Assembly: GCA_009993955.1 (NCBI GenBank)
Contig: JAACSL010000001.1
Span: forward strand, 124,001-188,000
DNA: 64,000 bases
DNA from: Paraglaciecola sp.
GTDB lineage: Bacteria; Pseudomonadota; Gammaproteobacteria; Enterobacterales; Alteromonadaceae
Direction: 5' to 3'
Shown one piece after another: positions 1-7,800 of the stretch (position 1 is the first letter of the stretch; each line of letters begins with the position of its first letter). Under the pieces are notes generated by a model. That model ran no database searches. It saw only the letters and a program-made list of their open reading frames with translations, and was not told the DNA's origin. A program made the position numbers and the translations under genes.

Positions 1-378
1 GCCGGTAAACGACACTTTGACTAAGTCTTGTTTACCCTGCTGCCCCATCCATTCGCGTAAAGCCGAGATATAAATCTCTCTGGATAACAACAGTATCGCT
101 GGTATCGTGATCCACAGTGTGGCGTAGGTATGGGTGATTAATAACAAGGCTGCAGCGACGATGAGTTTGTCAGCTACTGGGTCGAGAAACGCGCCAAATG
201 GTGTGGTTTGTTTAAGTTTTCGTGCTAGATAACCATCAAACCAATCAGTGATAGCGGCAAACCAAAAGATAAAGGCTCCAGCTTGATGCGCCCATTTCCA
301 ATCAAGAAAATACACAACAACAAATACGGGGATTAAGATGACCCTGATAATGGTAATAATGTTGGGAATGGTCCACAT
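1..378 (-). CDS. pgsA: CDP-diacylglycerol-glycerol-3-phosphate 3-phosphatidyltransferase, partial (3' end outside the window)
   Basis: Makes phosphatidylglycerophosphate, the precursor of phosphatidylglycerol, at the inner membrane. The first 126 codons are visible, starting MWTIPNIITIIRVILIPVF. The CDP-alcohol phosphotransferase signature is complete: DG-x2-AR-x8-G-x3-D-x3-D, read as DGYLARKL, then G, then DPVAD. Hydrophobic segments surround it. The gene lies downstream of uvrC on the same strand, the usual uvrY-uvrC-pgsA order of gammaproteobacteria. The stop codon lies beyond base 1, so this is a window-edge truncation and not a broken gene. Confidence 0.95.
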   Translation of the reverse strand, partial: MWTIPNIITIIRVILIPVFVVVYFLDWKWAHQAGAFIFWFAAITDWFDGYLARKLKQTTPFGAFLDPVADKLIVAAALLLITHTYATLWITIPAILLLSREIYISALREWMGQQGKQDLVKVSFTG

Positions 379-493
379 TGTTTGGCTTTTTATCCTACTT
401 TCGGGGGGCTAACTTTCGCGCTGATTAAATACCTGTATAGTGCCACATCTACAAGTTTATTTTGTAGTAAAAGCAGAAAACAGTCCCATAAAA

Positions 494-2320
494 TTAATTG
501 TGTAAATATTCGTAGATAGTTTCCGCCAACTCGTCACTGATACCCGGTACTTTAGCGATCTCATCCTTGCTCGCTTGCAAGATACCTTGTAAACCACCCA
601 TATACTTTAACAAGCTCTGCCGTTTTTTAGCACCAATACCAGGAATACTTTGCAGTTTTGAGGTGTTTTTATCTTTTTGACGGCGTTCACGATGGCTTGT
701 GATGGCAAAACGATGGGCTTCATCGCGAATGTGCTGAATCAAATGTAAGGCGATGGAATCAGGTGGCATGGGCACAGTTTGATGACTGCCTGCCAAGATG
801 AGCGTTTCTAAACCCGCTTTTCGACTCGTGCCTTTGGCAACACCAATTAACAAGGGCTTTTTGGCTTGTGACCAGTGCTCAAAGTAATCTTCTGCTTGAG
901 CCAATTGTCCTTTGCCTCCATCAATAAACAGTATGTCAGGGATTTTGCTTTCGTCTTTCACGTCACGATACCGTCGTGCCAAGGCTTGTGCCATGGCGGC
1001 ATAGTCGTCACCCGGTGTAATACCCTCAATGTTGTAACGACGATAATCGGTTTTATACGGGCCATCTCGATTGAATACGACACAAGACGCCACGGTAAGC
1101 TGCCCAGATGTATGACTGATATCAAAACATTCCATGCGTTGGATAGGTTGCTCGAATTCAAGGATTTGCTCGAGTTCGAGAAAACGTGCATATACCGATT
1201 TCTGTTGGCTTTGTTTGGCCACTAAAGCGTTTTCAGCATTGGTATTGGCGAGTTGCAAGTAACGGCGTTTTTCATCCCGCGCCCCTTTGAAAAACTGTAT
1301 TTTGCGTTTAGCTTCGCTGCTCAACAAGGTTTCAATGGCTTCTTGCTCGGTTAAGGGCTGTGGGATGACGATCTGCTGTGGAATAATTTTGTTGCCGGCC
1401 AAGTAAAACTGCAAAATAAAAGACTCAAATACTTCATCTGCACTGGATTCCACCGGAACCTTCGGATAAAAACTTTTACTACCCAGTAATTTGTTGTCGC
1501 GGATAAATAAACCGTGGATACATGCAATGCCATTTCGATAGGCAAAACCGAACACATCCATTTCTTGTTGATCACCACTCACCCACTGCTGCTCTTGCAC
1601 TTTCGCTAAAGCAGCAATTTGATCCCGGTAACGCGCAGCAGCTTCAAAGCGTAGAGCCTCACTGGCACCTTCCATTTGTTTCACCAAGGAATCAATCACT
1701 TGTTTGTTTTTGCCCTTTAAGAATAATCGCGCCAGATCAACTTGTTGCGCATATTCAGCGTCGCTGATCAGCCCCTCTACACAAGGTCCGGCACAGCGTT
1801 TCAATTGATATTGCAAACAGGGGCGAGTTCGCGCGCGATAATATGCGTCTTCACATTGACGGATGGGAAACAGCCTTTGCATGGTGCGCAAACTCTCTCG
1901 CACCGCCCATGCACTGGGATAAGGACCAAAGTATTCGCCTTTTAGTTTTCGTGTACCCCGGTGATTGGCCAAGCGTGGATGCCGGTGATCAGACAAAAAG
2001 ATAAAGGGATAGGATTTATCATCTCTTAGCAGCACGTTATAACGTGGTCGATACTTTTTGATGTAGTTATTTTCAAGAATGAAGGCTTCCGCCTCGCTAT
2101 TCACGAGGGTTACATCCATGTCATGAATTTGACTGACTAAGGAGCGGGTTTTAATACTATCGACATTTTTGCGAAAATAACTGCTGACACGCTTCTTGAG
2201 GTTTTTTGCTTTGCCGACGTAAATCACTTCAGCTTTGTGGTTGTACATACGGTACACACCGGGCTGACTCGACAAATTCTTTAAAAAATCACTGTAATTA
2301 AACGGCTCACTGACAGACAT
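494..2320 (-). CDS. uvrC: Excinuclease ABC subunit C
   Basis: Nucleotide excision repair endonuclease that makes the 3' and 5' incisions in the UvrB-DNA complex. 608 residues, normal length. Domains in order: N-terminal GIY-YIG nuclease (about 18-95, with PGVYRMY and IYVGKAKNLKKR), a UVR (UvrB-binding) motif around 200-237, the RNase H-like UvrC homology region with MECFDISHTSG and LFIDGGKGQL, and C-terminal paired helix-hairpin-helix motifs (SIPGIGAKKRQSLL, VPGISDELAETI). It starts 3 bp after the uvrY stop, so the two are probably co-transcribed. Confidence 0.97.
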   Translation of the reverse strand: MSVSEPFNYSDFLKNLSSQPGVYRMYNHKAEVIYVGKAKNLKKRVSSYFRKNVDSIKTRSLVSQIHDMDVTLVNSEAEAFILENNYIKKYRPRYNVLLRDDKSYPFIFLSDHRHPRLANHRGTRKLKGEYFGPYPSAWAVRESLRTMQRLFPIRQCEDAYYRARTRPCLQYQLKRCAGPCVEGLISDAEYAQQVDLARLFLKGKNKQVIDSLVKQMEGASEALRFEAAARYRDQIAALAKVQEQQWVSGDQQEMDVFGFAYRNGIACIHGLFIRDNKLLGSKSFYPKVPVESSADEVFESFILQFYLAGNKIIPQQIVIPQPLTEQEAIETLLSSEAKRKIQFFKGARDEKRRYLQLANTNAENALVAKQSQQKSVYARFLELEQILEFEQPIQRMECFDISHTSGQLTVASCVVFNRDGPYKTDYRRYNIEGITPGDDYAAMAQALARRYRDVKDESKIPDILFIDGGKGQLAQAEDYFEHWSQAKKPLLIGVAKGTSRKAGLETLILAGSHQTVPMPPDSIALHLIQHIRDEAHRFAITSHRERRQKDKNTSKLQSIPGIGAKKRQSLLKYMGGLQGILQASKDEIAKVPGISDELAETIYEYLHN

Positions 2321-2323
2321 GGA

Positions 2324-2968
2324 CTACATTTGGTCAGAATTGATAAGCTTGTGGCGCAAAGCCAAATGGGTAAGTTCAACGTCATTGGCCACATTGAGTT
2401 TTTCAAACATGCGATAACGATGGGTATTCACTGTTTTTGCACTGATACTCAAAAACGAGGCAATATCTGGTACTTTCGCGCCTTTAACCAACATCAATGC
2501 AATCTCTAATTCGCGTTCTGACAGCCCTTCAAACGGATTACCGTCTTTTAAATTCAACTGACCTAAAGCAATTTGTTGAGCAATATCTGGGGAGACGTAC
2601 TTTTGACCTGCCGCTACTTTGCGGATAGCGCGGATCATTTCTTCTGGATCGGAGTCTTTGGTTAAATAACCAAAAGCCCCCATTTGCATGACTTTGGCAG
2701 GAATAGGATTTTCTTTGTGTACCGATAGTACGATGATGCGGATCTGCTCGCAAAAACGTAGAATTTGTTTGGTCGCCTCTAAGCCGCCCATGCCGGGCAT
2801 ACTCATGTCCATAAGCACGATCTCAGGACTGTGTTTACGACAAAACTTGACAGCATCTTCACCGTTTACAGCTACGCCAACGACGCTGAAATCGCTCACA
2901 TCTTCCAATATTCGTTGAATACCGGTTCGCACCAGCTCATGATCATCAACTAATAACAACTTAATCAC
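2324..2968 (-). CDS. uvrY: UvrY/GacA-family response regulator
   Basis: DNA-binding response regulator of the BarA/UvrY (GacS/GacA) system, which in related bacteria switches on CsrB-type small RNAs. 214 residues: receiver domain about 1-120 with the acidic pair D8-D9, phospho-acceptor D54 (in VLMDMSMPGMGG) and the conserved K near 104. It is followed by a LuxR-type helix-turn-helix at about 145-205 (LSERELEIALMLVKG and ISAKTVNTHRYRMFEKL). It is first in the uvrY-uvrC-pgsA cluster, separated from uvrC by 3 bp. Family assignment is firm; the downstream regulon is inferred from homologues. Confidence 0.95.
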   Translation of the reverse strand: MIKLLLVDDHELVRTGIQRILEDVSDFSVVGVAVNGEDAVKFCRKHSPEIVLMDMSMPGMGGLEATKQILRFCEQIRIIVLSVHKENPIPAKVMQMGAFGYLTKDSDPEEMIRAIRKVAAGQKYVSPDIAQQIALGQLNLKDGNPFEGLSERELEIALMLVKGAKVPDIASFLSISAKTVNTHRYRMFEKLNVANDVELTHLALRHKLINSDQM

Positions 2969-3008
2969 GCCACTACCTCAGTAAAACTCTACGCTTGGGG
3001 TGAAAATC

Positions 3009-3248
3009 TTAACGATAAAAATGGGTACTTAAACGGTTCCAACCGAGAATGGTATCACTTAGACCCTGTCCGGTATTCCGCGCTTTGCACGTGCCAACCT
3101 TACATTGTATTAGCCAACGGTTTTCACAGCCTTTGACTAGTTCCGGTTTGCTTGGCTCCCCACCGCAACGGCAGCGACTTGGCACATTTGCAACAGCATT
3201 ATAACGAACAGGCGAACCTTTTTTATTTTTTAGCTTGAGCGGTAGCAT
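3009..3248 (-). CDS. Small zinc-ribbon protein, function unknown
   Basis: 79 residues from the internal ATG (MLPLKLKNKKGSP). A longer in-frame start at 3356 would add 36 residues that look unlike the rest, so the shorter start is preferred. Cysteine pattern CRCGGEP ... C ... CKVGTCKA followed by GWNRL resembles the zinc ribbon of Lar-type (restriction-alleviation) and related small proteins, where a CxCGG pair and a GC/C pair precede a final WNRR. The resemblance is to the fold and not proof of function. It sits upstream of uvrY on the same strand with about 40 bp between, outside the prophage, so it is a host gene. Confidence 0.6.
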   Translation of the reverse strand: MLPLKLKNKKGSPVRYNAVANVPSRCRCGGEPSKPELVKGCENRWLIQCKVGTCKARNTGQGLSDTILGWNRLSTHFYR

Positions 3249-3409
3249 TTTTTTTTGGCCTGCCCTGCAGCTAGAATGTGAGAATAAAGTACCTGACATG
3301 CTAAAAACAAGCAAAACAAACCTGCAAATTACCTTAAGCAAGGTGTTTAGCGACATGATTCACGGATTCAATCTGGATGCCCTAACTTGCTATGAGAAAA
3401 ATGATGGCA

Positions 3410-3464
3410 ATAAAAAACCCGCAGAGTAAGCGAGTTTGTTGAATATGGCCCAGAGCGAAGGATT
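3410..3464. repeat. Degenerate copy of the tRNA-Ser 3' end and its terminator
   Basis: The stretch with AAAAAACCCGCAGAGTAAGC followed by GTTGAATATGGCCCAGAGCG is a diverged copy of 3581-3634, which holds the terminator AAAAAACCCGCAGAGTATGC and the true tRNA 3' end. Beyond it (3465-3578) are hairpin-forming bases (GCAGCCTTCGGCTGTGC) and no tRNA body. I read it as a relic of a duplicated tRNA end, perhaps an older integration or a lost tandem tRNA gene. Confidence 0.55.
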
Positions 3465-3581
3465 GACGAGTATCTTCCCTGATACTTGCACGTCGTGCAG
3501 CCTTCGGCTGTGCAAATTTTTGCAGGCAATTAGTCGAACCACGGGGATCCTCACCCTTGCACAAGCTTTTTTAAGCCATAA

Positions 3582-3606
3582 AAAAACCCGCAGAGTATGC
3601 GGGTTT
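3582..3606 (-). terminator. Original tRNA-Ser terminator, now separated from its gene
   Basis: On the minus strand AACCCGCA-TACTC-TGCGGGTT is followed by a run of Ts. This is a rho-independent terminator directly downstream of the tRNA 3' end as it existed before prophage integration. It now lies outside attL, about 51 kb from the restored tRNA. Confidence 0.75.
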
Positions 3607-3677
3607 CTTGAATATGGCGGAGAGCGAGGGATTCGAACCCCCGGTAGGTTTGACCCTACGTCTGATTTCAAGTCAGG
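3607..3677. repeat. attL: 71-bp partial tRNA-Ser copy
   Basis: Identical over 71 bp to 54702-54772. It contains only the 3' part of tRNA-Ser(TGA), from the anticodon arm through the variable arm, T arm, acceptor strand and CCA. The bases following inward (ACGGCTTTTTATT) do not continue the tRNA, so this copy is not a working gene. Confidence 0.93.
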
Positions 3678-3714
3678 ACGGCTTTTTATTGTTTTCAAAA
3701 GCTTATGTTAAAAT

Positions 3715-3778
3715 TTGGTAATATGAACCCGCCCATTTAAGCGGGTTTCACGGGTGTTTAACCCATGTATATTACCAA
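3715..3778. promoter_or_regulatory. Candidate integrase arm-type sites, left end
   Basis: TTGGTAATAT at 3715-3724 and its inverse TATATTACCA at 3768-3777 flank a hairpin (AACCCGC-CCATTTAA-GCGGGTT). The same octamer family (ATATTACC) occurs three times just inside the right end, as expected for arm sites of a tyrosine integrase. No binding data; inferred from position and repetition. Confidence 0.5.
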
Positions 3779-3826
3779 TAGAAATAAACGGAAATATCGG
3801 ATAGTTGGATAAATTAAAGGTGACTC

Positions 3827-4042
3827 ATGCCCATAAGTAGAGCGGCGCTGTATAAAAAGGCATTCCAAGACCAAAGCAAAAGTAGTGAAGTTGATGCTTT
3901 CTTGAAAGAAATTAAGTCGGTATGCATTAAGCATGGATTTTCAATATCACATGAAGATGTTGCTAATGATTTTGAAATAATTGAATATGACGAATCGAAA
4001 ATGAACAGCTTACTTTCTGCTGTAAATTGCGTTGGTCGATAG
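3827..4042 (+). CDS. Phage hypothetical protein (71 aa)
   Basis: Not recognised. Begins MPISRAALYKKAFQDQ with a good ribosome site (AAAGGTGACTC before the ATG). The sequence is mixed-charge and probably helical, without cysteine motifs or membrane segments. It is the first of four short plus-strand genes at the left end of the prophage. In the excised circular phage it would lie directly beyond attP from the integrase operon, in the same direction, so it may be the tail of that operon. Confidence 0.7.
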   Translation: MPISRAALYKKAFQDQSKSSEVDAFLKEIKSVCIKHGFSISHEDVANDFEIIEYDESKMNSLLSAVNCVGR

Positions 4043-4049
4043 GTGACTT

Positions 4050-4460
4050 ATGACAACTGAACTACATAGAAAACTAACCGATGAAGAACGTCAATACTTA
4101 GGTGATATCACTGAGATATATTGTGATTGTGATTCTGTAGGGTGCGGATTGTGCAACTTTTATATGCCACAAGATGAAGCTATTGAGAATTGGATAAAAT
4201 CAAGAGTTGAAAGCCAGAAGCAAGCAGAAAAAAGGCGAATTTATCTTGATGGATTAAGGCAGCGTCAAGCAGATGGTGGTGTGCTTACTGATAAAGAGGT
4301 TGACGAATTAAGGACGGCCGACCTTTATCAAAAATTGTTCGATAGCATGATTAAATCAGGCCTTGCGGATTGCAAACTATTCACTGACAGCAACATGCTA
4401 AAAATAGGTGATACTATAAGGGTTAGGCGCCCTACTATGCATGGTGATAAATGGTCATGA
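4050..4460 (+). CDS. Phage hypothetical protein with N-terminal cysteine cluster (136 aa)
   Basis: Not recognised. Residues about 20-40 contain IYCDCDSVGCGLCNFYMP, four closely spaced cysteines that could bind a metal. The middle is charged and helical (KQAEKRRIYLDGLRQRQADG), and the C-terminus has GDTIRVRRP. Ribosome site ATAGGTGACTT before the ATG is nearly the same as that of the preceding gene, 7 bp upstream. Its stop overlaps the start of the next gene as ATGA. Confidence 0.7.
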   Translation: MTTELHRKLTDEERQYLGDITEIYCDCDSVGCGLCNFYMPQDEAIENWIKSRVESQKQAEKRRIYLDGLRQRQADGGVLTDKEVDELRTADLYQKLFDSMIKSGLADCKLFTDSNMLKIGDTIRVRRPTMHGDKWS

Positions 4461-4621
4461 AAAAGCCAAAAAAAGGCGATATTGTCTCTTGCGCTTCGGT
4501 GACTAAGTTCGAAATTCTTGACGTTGTGAGGATAAACGGATTTAATTTTTACAAACTCAAAAATCTATATACTGGCAAGGTTGTCTATCCAGTTGATGAA
4601 CTTAATGTGGATATAAGGTAG
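4457..4621 (+). CDS. Small SH3/KOW-like phage protein (54 aa)
   Basis: Start ATG overlaps the previous stop (ATGA). The product begins MKKPKKGDIVSCASVTKFEI and continues with short beta-like stretches (NFYKLKNLYTGKVVYP) to VDIR. A KGD-V start with alternating hydrophobic strands resembles SH3-like or KOW barrels, but no family can be named. The ATGA coupling and the clean reading frame up to 3 bp before the next ATG support it as a gene despite its size. Confidence 0.6.
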   Translation: MKKPKKGDIVSCASVTKFEILDVVRINGFNFYKLKNLYTGKVVYPVDELNVDIR

Positions 4622-4624
4622 CCA

Positions 4625-4843
4625 ATGCACATAATCTTAATGCTTGTCCTGGTTGGTATTGGTTGCGGCCTTTTTAGTGCCGCGCCTTTAATCGGTTTTA
4701 TATTCCTAGCTTTAGGGCTTGGGTGTTTCGTTTTGGGGAGTGATAAAAAGCGCCAAGATGCCGAGGCGCTTTTTTTTATGTTTGGCTTGATAGCAATGGT
4801 GCTTGCTTTGGTGGTGAATGCTTGGAAGTGGCTAACTAGTTAA
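4625..4843 (+). CDS. Small membrane protein (72 aa), two predicted membrane helices
   Basis: Not recognised. Two hydrophobic segments (about 3-38 and 49-70) are separated by a short charged loop, SDKKRQDAEAL. The loop is encoded by a sequence that also forms a strong hairpin and T-run (see 4747-4777). The stop codon lies in the palindrome GTTAAC, whose other strand gives the stop of the convergent tail-fibre gene. Possible roles such as superinfection exclusion are guesses. Confidence 0.55.
   Translation: MHIILMLVLVGIGCGLFSAAPLIGFIFLALGLGCFVLGSDKKRQDAEALFFMFGLIAMVLALVVNAWKWLTS
4747..4777 (+). terminator. Rho-independent terminator-like hairpin inside a small gene
   Basis: AGCGCC (4749-4754), 10-nt loop, GGCGCT (4765-4770), then eight Ts. 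It has the full form of an intrinsic terminator for plus-strand transcription, yet lies within the open frame 4625-4843. It could attenuate the second half of that gene or end the operon before the convergent late transcript. Confidence 0.55.
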
Positions 4844-7800
4844 CTTAAATCAAGCTTTTCCACTGTCGTTGGGCTAATCGCAAAGCAAATAGTATTACCA
4901 TCGCTGGCGTTCACAATAATCAGATCGCCAACCATCAGATCCGCTCTTGGATCGCTAAAGTAATCGACTGCGAGAACATCGGCTATCGTGTCTGTTGTTC
5001 GGTATGCATAAACATCTGAAGTGCTTATGCTCTTTGTGCTTTTCAATTCAAAATCGCTAAGTCTGAACATATCTTGTGGGGCCTCATAGTCTTGGTTTTT
5101 TACGTAAATATTAACATCGTCAAAATCAGTAAGGTCGTTGCTGTCCGTAATAGTGATTCTAAATGTTAAAGTTTGGTCGCTTGGTGTTGTTGGTGCAGTA
5201 AATGTTGGGCTTGTCGCTGTATTACTCGAAAGCGTTACTGTATCGCCTGCCGTCTGGCTCCAAACTCTGCTAACAATAGTGGCCCCGCCATTAGCTGTTG
5301 AAGCAGAACTATTTAGAGTGACGGTTGAGCCGGCGATAACATTGCTTTGATCTAAACCCGCATCAGCTACAGGTTGTGAATTAACACTTTCATTGTCCAG
5401 TTCAATTTCAGCAATAACCGCTGGATTAATTAATGCAATGCCCGTTGTTTTACCAACTTCCACAGATGAGTCAAAAATGTTCACATACGGCAATGTATCG
5501 GAATAATCACCAAAGCGTATTTTGTCTCCCACAGAATATGGTGTGCTGGCTGTAACGATTACATCAGCACCAGAAAACGAAACCGATAACGGTGTTTCTA
5601 ATGCCCCACCCGCTCGCTTAATCAACACACCTTTGTGAGCAGACTGAGGTATCTCAGCATCAGTTAAAGATCTTAAAGGTAACGTATCAACGTTCATCGT
5701 TACCCTTGCAACAGTGCTGCTACCTGTAAAATCAGTAACAGCAGAGGCAGGGCTAAGCGCCTTGAAAGACGGATTGGAATAAGCATGCGCCTTATACTCA
5801 CCGATTAGTGCATAACCCATTGGGTTTGTGTGAATATTGTCGCCATTGCTGAAATAGCGTAAAACATACCAAAGGGGTAGGCACAACTGGCTTTCAATAC
5901 CCGCGTTAGTCAGCGAATCAAACTCCCAATGCGCCTGTGCAACCGCGAATGAATCTTCTATTTCAAACCCGTTTGCAGTACCTTGTTGCGTGTGAATAAA
6001 CCGCATTGGTACATTGCCGACTATTGCTTGAATGTCCGTTTTCAAATCTGTGACTAGCTGACCTAAGACTTGGTTATAATTGGTCGAATCAGCGCGGTTC
6101 GCTGTTCCTTGAGTAAAATCAATAACAATTTCACTAATTGAGTCACCAGAACGCAGGCTATTTTGCTTATCCTGTACACCAGCAATAAACGCTTCGTACC
6201 AACCTAACCCGCTGCCTTTTGATAGCGCTTGAACCGATTGTGACTCTCTGCCATAGGTATCACACAAGAATGCCTGATCAGCATTGTTCAGGCTCGCGCT
6301 GTGTATCATGCTATGCACATGACCCTTTTCAGATTGGTTCATAAAATAGCGTTGCGTAGCTAGCTTATAACCCCCTGCAGGCAAGTGCGCAAACAAGTGT
6401 TGATTGGCTTGATCAGTAAACCCAACCGAAAGCGATTGGCCGTAAGAAACAAACAACGAAAATGCCACATTGTCAGGTAGCGGATACCCTGATAGTGCGG
6501 CAGAGTAGGCGGGAATACGCACACCTTGATCAGCGTCTATCCAAACACCGTTTGGAAAGTAAGCGTCGGTCGTATCCAGTGTAAAATCGGCTCGGTAGGC
6601 TGGTTCACTCGAAAATGTACCATTGTTAGCTGCCACGCTATCAATCAACGCCGTGCCAGATACCTCATAAACAGCATAATTAAACACATCCGAACCACCG
6701 CGCACCAGGCTAATATTGGCAATATAGTCACGCAATGTATTCACAATTTGATTATAAATACTGGCTGCAGTGGCCGCGCTAATATCGAAACTACCGCAAT
6801 TGGTACCATTACAACTAACAGCTATACCCGTTGCATCACCGTTAACAGTTAAAACGAAGTCATTAAAACAACCATGAGCATACGAACCTGCTAATTCAAC
6901 CGTTTTTACAGAGATCCCAACGGCAAATAAACGCAATCGCGGGTTAGATAACGTAGTGTTACTAATTTGAATTTGATCAACCGTGCCAGAGTTACCAAAG
7001 ATAGGATGGAATGAATCAGTTGTTCTGGCAACGAATGTAAATTTCAGCACATCATTGGGTAGCAACTCAAACGATGGTAGGCTGACTACTGATGTAAAGC
7101 TAGTAAATGCTCTGGTGCCAATCACCGCTGGCGCTTTGATTGTGTGACTTACCTCATCAAACGACACGCCACCTAAATCATCTGTAACAGTCAAACGAAA
7201 AACCAATGATTCGTCACTAGCTGCAGCAGGGGCGGTATATGAAGCGTTAAGCGTAGTTGCCCCTGTGATAGTAACAGTTGTGCCACTTTCCTGAGTCCAT
7301 ACTGTGCTAACAACACTACCGTCTGAATCACTTGCTGTTCCATTCAGTTGCACACCGCTTGCACCCGATTGGATAGATAACAAGTCACCACCTGCGCTCA
7401 CACTTGGCAAAATATTATCTGTATACCACTCGTAATCTACATCCAACTGCGCACCAGCGTTAAATGTTAATGCTGTAGAGTCTGTTCCTGTGTTGGGCAC
7501 AGACGTTGCATTTGTCGGCTGGTTAAAATCCCAGTTATGCCGTGTGCCAACAATTATTGAGCCGGTTAACCCATCCTCAGCAAAGCCGGTAGATGTGTTA
7601 TTTCCAACACGATCAAATTGCACTAAGTTTGTCGTAACAAAAACATACTCAGGCAAGTTGTGATTCAACTCATTAACAACATACGTGTCTTGGTTGGGCG
7701 TTGTCGCATCACCTTCTTCACCGCCTGTCACCCCTCGCTTTATTGTTACGTGATACGTTTGGCCAGCAGGGAAGTTATTTGTAAAAACTTGAAACGTTGT

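Noticed and set aside
875-1225. 116-codon plus-strand frame inside uvrC
   Set aside because: Antisense to a well conserved gene; no signal for translation.
3235-3429. 64-codon plus-strand frame between host zinc-ribbon gene and tRNA relic
   Set aside because: Overlaps the zinc-ribbon gene start on the other strand, ends in the terminator repeat, no recognisable content.
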